A DNA stretch of 45,507 bases from JAZFYD01 sp036443405 (GCA_036443405.1 JAZFYD010000049.1:1-45507), one strand, 5' to 3'. Numbered from the stretch's first letter, positions 26,131 through 35,862 are shown. Notes: generated by a model from the letters alone, not told the origin. Numbers and translations are program-made.

Positions 26131-28334
26131 GACATCCCCTTCAGCGCGGCGAGTACCTTGTCCGGCGTGATCGGCAGCGAACGAATGCGAACACCGATGG
26201 CGTTGGCGACGGCGTTCCCGATCGCGCCGGCGGTCGCCACCGTGCTCGGTTCGCCGAGCCCCGACATCCCGATCGAGTTGATTCCGTTGGCGACCGGGAA
26301 CATGACGGCTTCGATCTCCGGCATGTCCAACGAACCGACGATCTTGTAGTCGACCAGATTGGGATTGACCATGTCGCCCGTGTTCGGGTCGAGCAGGCGA
26401 TCCTCGAACAGCGCGTAGCTCACACCCTGAATCACACCGCCGTTGAGCTGGCTGCGCGCGAGCAGCGGGTCGATCACGCGACCGCAATCCTGCACCGCGA
26501 CGACCTTCACGACACGAACCTGACCGGTTTCGGTATCGACCTCGACCTCGGCGAACTGGCAACCGGATATCCGCGGCGCGAACTGCGCACGGCGATCGAA
26601 GTCCTCAGCAGTCGCCTTTGCGTCGGTTTCGAAGCCGTCGGGGAACAAGCTGCACGCCTGTTTGAACGTGAGCGCCTTCTTCCCGCCGACCACCTGGCCG
26701 CCCTTCAGATCCATCTTGTCGACGTCGCCGCCGACATCGCGCGCCACCGTCGCGAGAATCTCGCGTTTGACGGAGTAGGCGGCGTTGCGCACCGCCGGCC
26801 CGACACTCGCCGCGGTCTTCGACCCGCCGCTGGCCGGCCCGAACCCGTCGGTGGTCGTGCCGAGGCGCACCTCGATGTCCTTGACCTCCAGGCCGAGCTC
26901 CTCGGCGGCGATGACCGCCAAGACCGTGCGCGTACCCGTACCGATGTCCTGTGCGCCGTTTGCAACGAGCACCGAACCGTCCTTCTCGATCCGGCAACGC
27001 ACGACCGTCCCGGGACCGCCGGTGTGGTACCAAAGCGACGCGGCGCAGCCGAGCCCGCGCTTTTTCACACCTCTGTCCGAACCGGACTTCTTGCGCGTTT
27101 TCCAACCGATCTTCTTCGCGCCAATCTCGTACTCGGCGAGGCGCACCGGATCGGAGTCGTTCTTGCGCCGCAGCTCGAGCGGGTCCATCTTGATGGCTTC
27201 CGCGAGCTCATCGATCATGCCCTCGAGCGCAAACACGCCCTGGGGATGGCGCGGCGCCCGAAACGCGCGACCTCCGCCGGCGTGGGTGTAGACGTTGAAG
27301 CACTCCCGTCCCGCGCCCTTGAAGTTGTAGATATCGGGGTTCAACACACCCGCGCCGCCGCCGATCCCGCCGGTCCCCCACGAGCGCACCTCTGCGCCGA
27401 GTAGCGTGCCGTTCTTTTTCGCGGAGAACTTGCACCGCTGGATCGAGCTCGGCCGGTTACCCGCGACGAGATGCTCCGCCTTGCGGTCGAGCATGCACCG
27501 CACGGGACGGCCGATCACCTTGGCGGCGCGCGCTGCGAACACGTCCCAACGGTCCGCGCCGAACTTCGAACCGAATCCGCCGCCCATGTGCTGCGTGATG
27601 ACGACCACGTCGCCCTGCGGGATGCGCAGCGCGCCCGCGATGGTGCGGCGCACGCCGAACGTCGATTGCGTGGAAGCCCACACCGTCAGCTTGCCGTCGT
27701 TCCACTCGCAAACGCTGCCGTGCGTTTCGAGGCAACTGTGCGTCTGCACCTGCGTGCGGTACACGCGCTCGAGCACGACATCCGCGCCCTTGTGCGCGGC
27801 CGCGGCAGCGTCCAGGCTGCCCCACGTGCCGCCGCGCCGGGGCAGCACGACGTTTTCCGAATTGCGCTTCACGCGCGGAGCGCCGTCGGCCTGCGCCGCC
27901 GCCTCGGAGACCGCGTGCGGCAGCACCTTGTAATCGACCGTGACGAGACGAATCGCGTCGTCGAGAATCTCCTCGGTTTCCGCGACGAGGCCCGCGACGT
28001 CGTCGCCGGCGAAACGGACGGTCTTGCCCTCCTGAGCCTCCGCGAACAGCACGCCCTTGAGCGCGCGCGCCTTGGTGAGATCCACGCGCTTCACCTTCGC
28101 GTGCGCGTGCGGGGAACCGATCAGCTTCGCGTAGCAAAGGCCCGCGGGCCGCATGTCGTAGGAGTACTTGGCCGCGCCGGTGACCTTGGCGATCGCATCG
28201 ATGCGCGCGTGGTCCTTGCCGATGACGGCGGGGTCGGCGTCCACGCCCATCCACGCCGGCGTGCCCTTGCGCGGGTTGACCTCGACCTCTTTCTCGTTGC
28301 CTTTGAACCCGAGGCGGACTTTCTGTTTGCTCAT
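26127..28334 (-). CDS. Molybdenum-cofactor large subunit, aldehyde/xanthine dehydrogenase family
   Basis: 735 aa from ATG 28334 (ATGA overlap with the Fe-S subunit gene). Family motifs are: VIGKDHARIDAIAKVTGAAK near the N-terminus, QHMGGGFGSKFG, FRAPRHPQGVFALEGMIDEL, GTGTRTVLAVIAAEELGL, and the C-terminal GLGEPSTVATAGAIGNAVAN with the likely catalytic Glu. Closest in layout to PaoC (periplasmic aldehyde oxidoreductase). It lacks its own signal peptide, so export would depend on the Tat signal of the small subunit. The substrate cannot be read from the sequence. Confidence 0.92.
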   Translation of the reverse strand: MSKQKVRLGFKGNEKEVEVNPRKGTPAWMGVDADPAVIGKDHARIDAIAKVTGAAKYSYDMRPAGLCYAKLIGSPHAHAKVKRVDLTKARALKGVLFAEAQEGKTVRFAGDDVAGLVAETEEILDDAIRLVTVDYKVLPHAVSEAAAQADGAPRVKRNSENVVLPRRGGTWGSLDAAAAAHKGADVVLERVYRTQVQTHSCLETHGSVCEWNDGKLTVWASTQSTFGVRRTIAGALRIPQGDVVVITQHMGGGFGSKFGADRWDVFAARAAKVIGRPVRCMLDRKAEHLVAGNRPSSIQRCKFSAKKNGTLLGAEVRSWGTGGIGGGAGVLNPDIYNFKGAGRECFNVYTHAGGGRAFRAPRHPQGVFALEGMIDELAEAIKMDPLELRRKNDSDPVRLAEYEIGAKKIGWKTRKKSGSDRGVKKRGLGCAASLWYHTGGPGTVVRCRIEKDGSVLVANGAQDIGTGTRTVLAVIAAEELGLEVKDIEVRLGTTTDGFGPASGGSKTAASVGPAVRNAAYSVKREILATVARDVGGDVDKMDLKGGQVVGGKKALTFKQACSLFPDGFETDAKATAEDFDRRAQFAPRISGCQFAEVEVDTETGQVRVVKVVAVQDCGRVIDPLLARSQLNGGVIQGVSYALFEDRLLDPNTGDMVNPNLVDYKIVGSLDMPEIEAVMFPVANGINSIGMSGLGEPSTVATAGAIGNAVANAIGVRIRSLPITPDKVLAALKGMS

Positions 28335-28933
28335 CGGCCACCTCCGGCGACGTCCTGCATCGCGTTGAAGATGTGCGTGTAGGTGCCGCAGCGGCAGAGG
28401 TTGCCGGAGATCGCCTCGCGCACCTCGGCCTCGCCGGCTTTCGGATTGTGCTCGTGAAGCGCCGCGCACGACATCACCATGCCCGGCGTGCAGAAGCCGC
28501 ACTGCAGCGCGTCGTGTCTGACAAACGCGTCCTGCACCGGGTGGAGCTTGCCGCCCTGCGCGAGCCCCTCGATCGTCGTGATCTCGGCACCGTGCGCGTC
28601 CACCGCGAGCATCATGCAGGAGTTGGCCGTCTTACCGTCCACCCACACGGTGCAGGAGCCGCACGCGCCGCGATCGCAGACACGCTTCGTGCCCGTGAGT
28701 TCGATGCGGTCGCGCAGCGCGTCGAGCAGCGTCACGCGTGGCTCGAGATTCAATCGGCGCTTCTTGCCGTTCACGGTCAGTTCGATCGCGACCGGTCCGG
28801 GACCGATGCGCCGCATCTTGGAAGCAGGTTCTTGCGCTTGCGCAGCGCGCGTGCCGACCGCGCCTAAGAACGCAGCGGCTCCGGCGCCCTTCAGGATGTC
28901 GCGCCGGGACACTCCGGACAGGTCATCGGACAT
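28331..28933 (-). CDS. [2Fe-2S] small subunit with Tat signal, aldehyde/xanthine dehydrogenase family
   Basis: 200 aa from ATG 28933, chosen over 28948 because GGAGGT lies 7 nt upstream of it. A Tat signal starts the protein (SRRDILKGAGAAAFLGAVG, Arg10-Arg11). Two [2Fe-2S] sites follow: plant-ferredoxin type Cys86, 91, 94, 106 (CDRGACGSC) and helical type Cys145, 148, 180, 182 (CGFC, CRC). It heads a four-gene operon (small, large, FAD, Cys-rich), every junction being an ATGA overlap. The enzyme is probably folded in the cytoplasm and exported as a complex. Confidence 0.94.
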   Translation of the reverse strand: MSDDLSGVSRRDILKGAGAAAFLGAVGTRAAQAQEPASKMRRIGPGPVAIELTVNGKKRRLNLEPRVTLLDALRDRIELTGTKRVCDRGACGSCTVWVDGKTANSCMMLAVDAHGAEITTIEGLAQGGKLHPVQDAFVRHDALQCGFCTPGMVMSCAALHEHNPKAGEAEVREAISGNLCRCGTYTHIFNAMQDVAGGGR

Positions 28934-28960
28934 TCGTTGGACCTCCACGGGATCGATCTC

Positions 28961-28992
28961 GCTCCAACGGCGTCAGCCGTTGGGCCAGCAAC
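28961..28992 (+). repeat. Dispersed palindrome, copy C1 (consensus)
   Basis: Perfect arms CCAACGGC and GCCGTTGG with loop GTCA, flanked by GCT and GGCC, then the tail AGCAAC. It lies upstream of the molybdoenzyme operon. Confidence 0.8.
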
Positions 28993-28994
28993 TC

Positions 28995-29025
28995 GGCAAC
29001 GGCGTCCGCCGTTGGGCCAATAAAA
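28995..29025 (+). repeat. Dispersed palindrome, copy C2
   Basis: Arms CAACGGC and GCCGTTG with loop GTCC, then GGCC and an A-rich tail. It directly follows C1 and lacks the leading GCTC. Confidence 0.75.
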
Positions 29026-29094
29026 ACTACCGAGAGCGAGATTACTCCACGTGCGCGCGATGCGCTACGGGGGTTCGGACCGATTCGGGGCTGC

Positions 29095-31323
29095 CTACTT
29101 GCCGATCTTCGCGGGATCCGTAACCGGCAGTTCGCAGGTAAAGTTCCGGCAAACATACGCGGCGGGTTTTCCGTTTACGGGCACCTTGCCGGCAGCCGGT
29201 GGCAGCAGCTTTTCGATCCCGGGCGTCACGACGGCTACGGCGCGGTTGCGGTCCGTGTCGCGCCAAACGGCTTCGATGAGGGCGCGCGTGGCCGCGTCGG
29301 CCGGATCGCCCGCGATGAAGATCTCGCGGCCGCCGTCGAGCGAGTAGGCCGCGGCATTCAGGATCGCGCCGAATCCGAGCGCGGATTGGGTGGACCGTGC
29401 GCCGAAGTACCGAAGCGTCTTTTGCGCCTTGTCGCGGAATCCGGTGTCACCGGTGAGCGCGAACAGGCGCAGCAGGTTGGCCGGCATCACACCGTTGCCG
29501 GACGGGCGGGCGTTGTCGAACCCCGGACGCGATCGCGAGATCAGCGCCTCTCCGTCGCGCGCCGTGTAGTAGAAACCGCCTTCTTTTCCGTCATAGAACA
29601 GATCGATCGCGACACGCGTGAGGCGGAGCGCCTCCTCGAGCCAGGATGCGTCGAAGTCGCTTTCGTAGAGATCGAGATAGGCCGCGATCATGTACGCGTA
29701 GTCGTCGAGCACGCCCGCGTGCGCAGCGTCGCCCTCGCGCCAACGCCGGAGCAACTTGCCCTCTAGCGTCATGGTCTTCTTGATGAACGCCGCCGCCTTT
29801 TGCGCCATCGCGAGATAGTCGGCGTTGCCGAGTGCCTGGTACGCGCGCGCGTAGCCGGAGATCATCAGCCCGTTCCAGGCCGTGAGAACCTTGGTATCAG
29901 TCATCGGCTTCGGCCGCTTCTCGCGCACCGGATACATCGTCTCCCTGGCCTTCTTGATCGCAGCGCGCGCTGCGGGCACATCGATCCCGGCCGCTTTCGC
30001 CGCTTCTTCCAGGGCGAACTTCACCTGGAGGATCGACTTGCCGGGACGTTCGTGCCAGTTGCCGTCTCTCGAAACGTCGAACCAGCGCTTGAGGAACGCC
30101 GCCTCCTTGCCGTCGAACAGCGCATTGATCTCGGCCGGCGACCAGACATAGAACCCACCCTCGCCCTCGGGCCCACCCGGGTCGTCCGCGTCCTGCGCCG
30201 AATAGAAACCGCCCGAGGGGTCCGTCATCTCGCGCTTCACCCACAGCGCGATGTCCTCGGCGGTCTCCTTGTAGAGTTCGTCGCCGGTGACCTGGTAGGC
30301 CCACGCGTAGAGCGAAAGAAGCTGCGCGTTGTCGTAGAGCATCTTCTCGAAGTGCGGAACGAGCCAGTCGCGCGTCACCGAGTAGCGGTGGAAGCCGCCG
30401 CCGATGTGGTCGTGGATCCCGCCGTGCGCCATCTTCGTGAGGGTGAGGTTCACGATCGCGAGGGATTCGGCGTCGCCCTTGCGCAGATGACGCCGAAGGA
30501 TCATCGCGACCGTGCTGGGGCTCGGGAATTTCGGCTGCACACCGAATCCGCCGAACACCTCGTCGTGATACGCGGCGGCGCGGTCGCATGCGCTCTCGAG
30601 ATCTGCCGCCGAGATGTCCGCGGGATCTTCGGCTTCTTCGGAGTCACGCAACCGCCCGACAATGTTGTCCGCACCCGCGAGGATCCTCGCCTTTTGCTCC
30701 TTGTCTCCCCAGGACTGGACGACGCTGGTGAGAATCCGCATGAAACTCGGCCGCCCTTGCATGTCGCGCGGCGGAAAGTACGTGCCGGCGTGAAACGGCT
30801 TGCGATCGGAGGTGAGCCAGACGCTGAGCGGCCAGCCACCGCCGCCACCCATGATCGCCATGGCCGCGTTCATGTACACCGAGTCGACATCGGGCCGCTC
30901 CTCGCGATCGACCTTGATGCAGACGAAGTGCTTGTTCATGTACGCCGCGACGGCCTCGTCGGCGAAGGACTCGTGCTCCATCACGTGGCACCAATGACAC
31001 GAGCTGTATCCGATCGACAGGAAGACCGGCTTGCCCTCGGCCTTGGCTTTGGCGAACGCCTCGTCTCCCCAGGGGTACCAATCCACCGGGTTGGTGGCGT
31101 GCTGGAGCAGATAGGGGCTCTTTTCCTTCGCGAGCCGGTTCATCGGACGACCTTTCTCGTGACTCGTGTGGCCATGTGCATCGTCTGCGTGGACTGCATC
31201 GGTCTCCCCGGGTTCGGCGGCTTCAGTGGCCTCAGCAGCTTCCGCCTCTTCCTCTTCAGGTTTGAGCAGGAAGATGGCGACCCCGGGAAGGGCCAAAAGG
31301 GAGACGAGAACCAGAGCGCGCAT
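29095..31323 (-). CDS. DUF255 / YyaL-type thioredoxin-domain protein with N-terminal membrane anchor
   Basis: 742 aa from ATG 31323. Residues 1-20 are hydrophobic (LVLVSLLALPGVAIFLL) and about 21-60 form an acidic, His-containing linker. From Met61 the sequence is the standard DUF255/SPATA20 family: RLAKEKSPYLLQHATNPVDW, then the CxxC site SSCHWCHVM (Cys109, Cys112), then a long alpha/alpha-barrel region of the N-acylglucosamine-epimerase type (LTAWNGLMISGYARAYQALG). The family has no firmly known reaction. A start at 31143 (AAAGG 8 nt upstream) would give the usual cytosolic form, so the anchored form is likely but not certain. Confidence 0.85.
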   Translation of the reverse strand: MRALVLVSLLALPGVAIFLLKPEEEEAEAAEATEAAEPGETDAVHADDAHGHTSHEKGRPMNRLAKEKSPYLLQHATNPVDWYPWGDEAFAKAKAEGKPVFLSIGYSSCHWCHVMEHESFADEAVAAYMNKHFVCIKVDREERPDVDSVYMNAAMAIMGGGGGWPLSVWLTSDRKPFHAGTYFPPRDMQGRPSFMRILTSVVQSWGDKEQKARILAGADNIVGRLRDSEEAEDPADISAADLESACDRAAAYHDEVFGGFGVQPKFPSPSTVAMILRRHLRKGDAESLAIVNLTLTKMAHGGIHDHIGGGFHRYSVTRDWLVPHFEKMLYDNAQLLSLYAWAYQVTGDELYKETAEDIALWVKREMTDPSGGFYSAQDADDPGGPEGEGGFYVWSPAEINALFDGKEAAFLKRWFDVSRDGNWHERPGKSILQVKFALEEAAKAAGIDVPAARAAIKKARETMYPVREKRPKPMTDTKVLTAWNGLMISGYARAYQALGNADYLAMAQKAAAFIKKTMTLEGKLLRRWREGDAAHAGVLDDYAYMIAAYLDLYESDFDASWLEEALRLTRVAIDLFYDGKEGGFYYTARDGEALISRSRPGFDNARPSGNGVMPANLLRLFALTGDTGFRDKAQKTLRYFGARSTQSALGFGAILNAAAYSLDGGREIFIAGDPADAATRALIEAVWRDTDRNRAVAVVTPGIEKLLPPAAGKVPVNGKPAAYVCRNFTCELPVTDPAKIGK

Positions 31324-31408
31324 CGACCGCGATCGTACCCGCCACCCTTCGGCACGCGGTCTTCCTGCACCCCAAACCCGCTCCGCCAGCCCCCAGGTGC
31401 ACCTCCTC

Positions 31409-31547
31409 TACGGTGCCAGGTAACTTTTTCTCAAATCTCGAGGCGCGTCGGGGGTCGACCGCCCCGGCGGAAAAGCCCTACCGCGGGCGGGATTTCATGG
31501 CTCCCGAACCGGCTCCGGAATTCTAGAAAAAGTTACCTGGCACCGTA
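31409..31547. mobile_element. 139-bp inverted-repeat element (MITE or REPIN-like)
   Basis: Two perfect 23-bp inverted arms (31409-31431 and 31525-31547) share the core GGTGCCAGGTAACTTTTTCT and enclose 93 bp with smaller palindromes (CCGCC-CC-GGCGG, GGTCGACC) and no coding frame. It fills the divergent promoter region of the DUF255 and glycogen-enzyme genes, ending 81 bp before the GTG at 31629. The form fits a non-autonomous element moved by a REP-associated or other transposase encoded elsewhere. No target duplication is obvious. Confidence 0.7.
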
Positions 31548-31628
31548 TGACGGGTTCGGGGCCGTTTGGGCGGGTCTTGCGGGGAGCGGCGGGACAGGGG
31601 CTGGACAGGCGCGTAGGATGCTGCGCGC

Positions 31629-34600
31629 GTGTCGGATCCGAGCTTTCTCTACGTCGTTTCTTGGGAAATCTGCAACCGCGAAGGCGGCGTCTATACGGCG
31701 CTTTCGGGGGCGGCGCCCAGCCTTGGTGCCCACCATGGCGAGGACCTGCTCTTCATTGGGCCGGACCTGCGATCCGTGCGCGGAGGTCCCGACGATTTCC
31801 TCGAAGCGCCGGTTCAGCCCGAGTGGGCGCGCCTGGCCGCGGAGCACGACGTTCCCGTGCGGTTTGGACGCTGGGCCGTCGACGGCAGCCCGCCGTGTGT
31901 GCTCGTTCACTTCGGGCGCCTACTCGAACAACGAAACGGCATCCTCGGCGACCTCTGGAACGAGTACGGCGTGGACAGCCTCAGCGCCGATTGGGATGTG
32001 CTCGAACGGCTGCTCTTCGGGCACGCCGCCGGGAAGCTGATCGAACTTCACTACCACCTTGTGTCCCGGCCGCGCGGCCGGCGGGCCGCGGCGCACTTCC
32101 ACCAGTGGCCGACCGGAACCGGCCTGCTGCACGTCGCGAACTCGGTGCCGGAGATCGGCACGGTCTACACACCGCACGGCACCGCGCTCGGCCGCGCACT
32201 CGCCGACGCCGGCGCGCACAACGGCCTCGAATCCATCGACGTGGCCGGCAGCGCGCGTGAACACGGCGCGGCCGCACAACATTCCGTCGAACTCGCGGTC
32301 GCGAAGAAGGCCGCGGTGCTCACGACCGTGAGCGAGCAGGTTTCGGAAGAAACCCTGCATCTGCTCGGACGACGCCCCGATCTGATCACGCCGAACGGCT
32401 ACCGCGCCACCGGCCCGCTCGATCCTGAGCGACGCACCGAAGTCCGAAGCGCCGTCCTGGATGTCGCGCAGCGCTTTGTCGGTTCCCCCATCGCCGCCGA
32501 CACACGGCTGGTGCTCTGCTCGGGACGCTACGAGTTCCGCAACAAGGGCATCGACCTCCTGCTCGGCGCGCTGGGCCGTCTGCAGGAGGGCGATCGCCCG
32601 CAGCGCGATCTGCTTCTGTTGTTGCTCGTGCCGGCGAAACAGACCGGCCCGCGCCCGTTGGTCGTGCGACGGTTGCGCGACGATGCACCGCCCGAAGGCC
32701 CTTGCGGCGTGTGCACGCACAATCTCGCGCACCCCGAGGACGACCTCATCGTCGAGGCGTGCAAGCAGGCGAACATCGAAAACGCGCCCGGTTCACCGGT
32801 GCGCGTGATCTTCTGCCCGATTCTGCTCGAGGGACGCGATCCGCTTTTCCCTTACGGCTACCAGGACGTGCTGCGCGCTTTCGACCTGACGGTGTTTCCG
32901 TCGCTATACGAGCCGTGGGGGTACACCCCGCTCGAGAGCCTCGCGGCCGGCGTTCCGACGGTGACGACGGACCGCACCGGCTTCGGACGGTTTGTCCAAT
33001 CGCTTCCCGATCAGGACCGGCGCGCGGTGACGCTGTTGGAGACCGGCGAGGACCGCGGCGCCATGGAGGAGCGCCTCGAGCTCGTGCTTCGCGAGTTCCT
33101 CGCACGCGGCGATGAAGAACTCGATTCGTTGCGTGCCAGCGGCAGCGCGATCGCCGAGAGCACGTCGTGGGACCGCCTCTCGAAACACACCCGGCGCGCG
33201 CATGCGCTCGCCCTCGAAAAAACGGCCGGACGGTCACACTCGGCCACGCCGCTCGGCTGGTCGCGCGTCAGCCGGCGCTCCATCGTTTCGCTGCCCGCGC
33301 GCACCGGCCGCGGACCGCAGCTGCATCGCTTCACCGTTGTATCGGCGGCGCCGGAGCGCCTCGCCCGCCTCCACGAACTCGCGCACAACCTGTGGTGGAG
33401 TTGGAACCCCGACGCCGGTGAGCTGTTCGAGCGGCTCGATCCGGCCGCGTTCGAACAAAGCGGACACAACCCTGTCCGTTTCCTGGCCGAGCTCGATCCC
33501 ACCGTTCTGAACGACGCCGCGTCCGACGCCGAGTACGTCGCAAGCTACGACGCCGTGATCGCGCGGTTCGAGGCCTACCGCACACGGGCCTTCGCGTCCG
33601 CGCCGCGCACTGCGTACTTCTGCGCGGAGTTCGCACTGCACGAAAGCCTGCCGATCTACAGCGGCGGCCTCGGCGTGCTCGCGGGCGATCACCTCAAGTC
33701 CGCCAGCGATCTCGCGTTGCCGTATTGCGCGGTCGGACTGCGATACGCCGACGGTTACTTCCGCCAACGCATCGAAAAAGACGGCAGCCAAGGCGTCGTG
33801 TTCGAACGGATCGATCCGGGCGAAACGCCGCTCGTCGAAGTCACCGACTCCGACAACAACCCGCTGCGCATCACGCTGCCGATGCCGGAGCGCGACCTGA
33901 CCGCCGGCGTGTGGCGCGTCGATGTCGGTCGCGTCCCGCTCTACCTGCTCGACACGGTCGTCGAGGAGAACGACCCGGCCGACCGCGGCATCACCGAACG
34001 CCTCTATCCGAGCGCGCGCGAACCGCGGCTTCGCCAGGAGATGTTGCTCGGCATGGGTGGATGGCGTTTGATGCGCGAGCTTCAGATCCCGGTCGAGGTC
34101 GTTCACATCAATGAGGGGCACAGCGCGTTCTTGCTGCTCGAACGCCTGTGCGAGTTCGTCGAAAACGAGGGCCTGACCTTTGCCGAGGCCGTCGAGGTCG
34201 TCCGCGCGGGCACCGTCTTCACGACGCACACACCCGTCCCCGCCGGCCACGACCGCTTCGCCGAAGACCTGATGCGCCGCTACTTCGGGCGCTTGGCGCC
34301 GCGCCTCGGCCTCGACTGGCTCGAGTTCATGGCTCTCGGCCGCACCGAACTCGATCAGGGCGATTTCTCGATGACCAACCTCGCGCTCCACCTCTCTGGA
34401 CGCGCCAACGGCGTGAGCAAGTTGCACGGCGAGGTCGCGCGCGAGATGCACAACGAGGTCTGGCCCGCGTTTCACATCGCGGAGACGCCGATCGACTCGG
34501 TCACCAACGGCGTGCACCTCCCGACCTGGGTCGGGCCCGAGATGCGCGCGGTACTCGAGTCGCACCTCGGAGAGGATTGGCCGTCGGGGGACTGGGCAAA

Positions 34601-35828
34601 AGCCGAAGCGATCCCGAACGAGGAGATCCTCACCGCGCGCGGGGCGCAGCGCCAACGTTTCCTCGCGGACCTGCGCGAACAGGTCGAACGCGTCTCCGTG
34701 CGCCGCGGCGAAGGTGCCGCGATGTTGCGCACGCGCCTTACCGGCATCACCGACGACGCACTCTGGATCGGATACGGGCGCCGTTTTGCGCCGTACAAAC
34801 GAGCTACGCTCCTGTTCCGCGATGAGGATCGGCTCACGCGGCTACTCGCGGACGAAAAACGCCCGGTGCGGTTCGTGTTCGCCGGGAAGTCGCACCCCGA
34901 CGACCGCGAGGGCGCCGAACTGGTGAAACGCATCGTGGAGCTGTCGGCGGACGAACGCTTCGCCGGCCGGATCTTCTTCGTCGAGAACTACGACGTCGGG
35001 GTCGCGCGCAAACTCGTTCAGGGCGTCGACGTCTGGCTCAACACACCAACGCGGCCGCTCGAGGCGTCGGGCACGAGCGGCATGAAGACGTGCCTGAACG
35101 GCGCGCCGCACCTGAGCGTGCTCGACGGCTGGTGGTGCGAGGCTTACGACGGCACAAACGGTTGGGCGATCGGCGATGCCGAGGAGACCGACGACCCGGA
35201 ACTGCAAAACGAACGCGACAGCCGCGCGCTGTACGGGTTGCTCGAGTCCTCACTGGTCCCCGAGTTCTTCGCGGAGGAACAACCGGGCGCCGGCGAGGCG
35301 TGGCTTGCCCGCGTGCGCCGAACGCTCGCGACCGTGCCCGCGTTTTTCAATACGAACCGCATGGTCGGCGACTACGTGTCGCAGTGTTACATCCCCGCGC
35401 AGGAGTCGTACCGCCGCCTCGTCGAGAACGAATTCGCCGGCGCAAAGACGCGCGCGGCCCGCCACTCCCGCTGGCACGCCGCATGGCCGAACGTGCAGAT
35501 CGCCGAGGTGTCGGTCACCGACCTCGATGCCGCCGGCATTCCGCTCGGGGAACACTTCGAGGTACGCGCGCGCGTGCAGCTCGGCACGCTCGAACCGGAT
35601 GAGGTCGCAGTCGAGCTCTACGTGGGCCCGGCGGGTCCCACCGGCGAACTCCGAGAACCGTCCGTCGTTCCGTTGCTCCTGAACGAACGAGACGGCGACG
35701 GGATTGCGCTCTACGCGGGCGGATACCGGCCCAAGAGCGCCGGTCCGCATCGTTACGGCATCCGCGTGCGGCCGGCCGCGGAGACCCCGCAGGAAGTCGC
35801 CGCTCTCGGATTCGTCCGCTGGGCCTGA
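31629..35828 (+). CDS. Fusion of GT3 glycogen synthase and GT35 alpha-glucan phosphorylase
   Basis: 1399 aa from GTG 31629. Residues 1-545 are glycogen synthase of the GT3 (eukaryotic-like) family, shown by VSWEICNREGGVYTAL at the start and PSLYEPWGYTPLESLAAGVP, which matches the GT3 catalytic 'YEPWGYTPAE' block. Residues about 567-690 are DUF3417 (RLHELAHNLWWSWNPDAGEL). The rest is alpha-glucan phosphorylase: AYFCAEFALHESLPIYSGGL and EASGTSGMKTCLNGAPHLS with the PLP lysine at 1153. One chain would therefore carry enzymes that build and break glycogen. The substrate specificity of the phosphorylase (glycogen or maltodextrin) cannot be read. A terminator follows at 35863. Confidence 0.93.
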   Translation: MSDPSFLYVVSWEICNREGGVYTALSGAAPSLGAHHGEDLLFIGPDLRSVRGGPDDFLEAPVQPEWARLAAEHDVPVRFGRWAVDGSPPCVLVHFGRLLEQRNGILGDLWNEYGVDSLSADWDVLERLLFGHAAGKLIELHYHLVSRPRGRRAAAHFHQWPTGTGLLHVANSVPEIGTVYTPHGTALGRALADAGAHNGLESIDVAGSAREHGAAAQHSVELAVAKKAAVLTTVSEQVSEETLHLLGRRPDLITPNGYRATGPLDPERRTEVRSAVLDVAQRFVGSPIAADTRLVLCSGRYEFRNKGIDLLLGALGRLQEGDRPQRDLLLLLLVPAKQTGPRPLVVRRLRDDAPPEGPCGVCTHNLAHPEDDLIVEACKQANIENAPGSPVRVIFCPILLEGRDPLFPYGYQDVLRAFDLTVFPSLYEPWGYTPLESLAAGVPTVTTDRTGFGRFVQSLPDQDRRAVTLLETGEDRGAMEERLELVLREFLARGDEELDSLRASGSAIAESTSWDRLSKHTRRAHALALEKTAGRSHSATPLGWSRVSRRSIVSLPARTGRGPQLHRFTVVSAAPERLARLHELAHNLWWSWNPDAGELFERLDPAAFEQSGHNPVRFLAELDPTVLNDAASDAEYVASYDAVIARFEAYRTRAFASAPRTAYFCAEFALHESLPIYSGGLGVLAGDHLKSASDLALPYCAVGLRYADGYFRQRIEKDGSQGVVFERIDPGETPLVEVTDSDNNPLRITLPMPERDLTAGVWRVDVGRVPLYLLDTVVEENDPADRGITERLYPSAREPRLRQEMLLGMGGWRLMRELQIPVEVVHINEGHSAFLLLERLCEFVENEGLTFAEAVEVVRAGTVFTTHTPVPAGHDRFAEDLMRRYFGRLAPRLGLDWLEFMALGRTELDQGDFSMTNLALHLSGRANGVSKLHGEVAREMHNEVWPAFHIAETPIDSVTNGVHLPTWVGPEMRAVLESHLGEDWPSGDWAKAEAIPNEEILTARGAQRQRFLADLREQVERVSVRRGEGAAMLRTRLTGITDDALWIGYGRRFAPYKRATLLFRDEDRLTRLLADEKRPVRFVFAGKSHPDDREGAELVKRIVELSADERFAGRIFFVENYDVGVARKLVQGVDVWLNTPTRPLEASGTSGMKTCLNGAPHLSVLDGWWCEAYDGTNGWAIGDAEETDDPELQNERDSRALYGLLESSLVPEFFAEEQPGAGEAWLARVRRTLATVPAFFNTNRMVGDYVSQCYIPAQESYRRLVENEFAGAKTRAARHSRWHAAWPNVQIAEVSVTDLDAAGIPLGEHFEVRARVQLGTLEPDEVAVELYVGPAGPTGELREPSVVPLLLNERDGDGIALYAGGYRPKSAGPHRYGIRVRPAAETPQEVAALGFVRWA

Positions 35829-35862
35829 CCGGCGTCTGAGCGGTCGGCGACGCGCACGAAAA

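Noticed and set aside
24163..26349. 728-codon open frame antisense to the MFS and FAD-subunit genes
   Set aside because: Crosses several confident genes and is Arg-rich; a shadow frame.
29095..31323. Sec in the DUF255 active site
   Set aside because: The CxxC site is encoded by ordinary Cys codons, with no in-frame UGA.
29800..32040. 746-codon open frame antisense to the DUF255 gene and across the inverted-repeat element
   Set aside because: Runs through non-coding repeat DNA and two confident genes; no recognisable domain.
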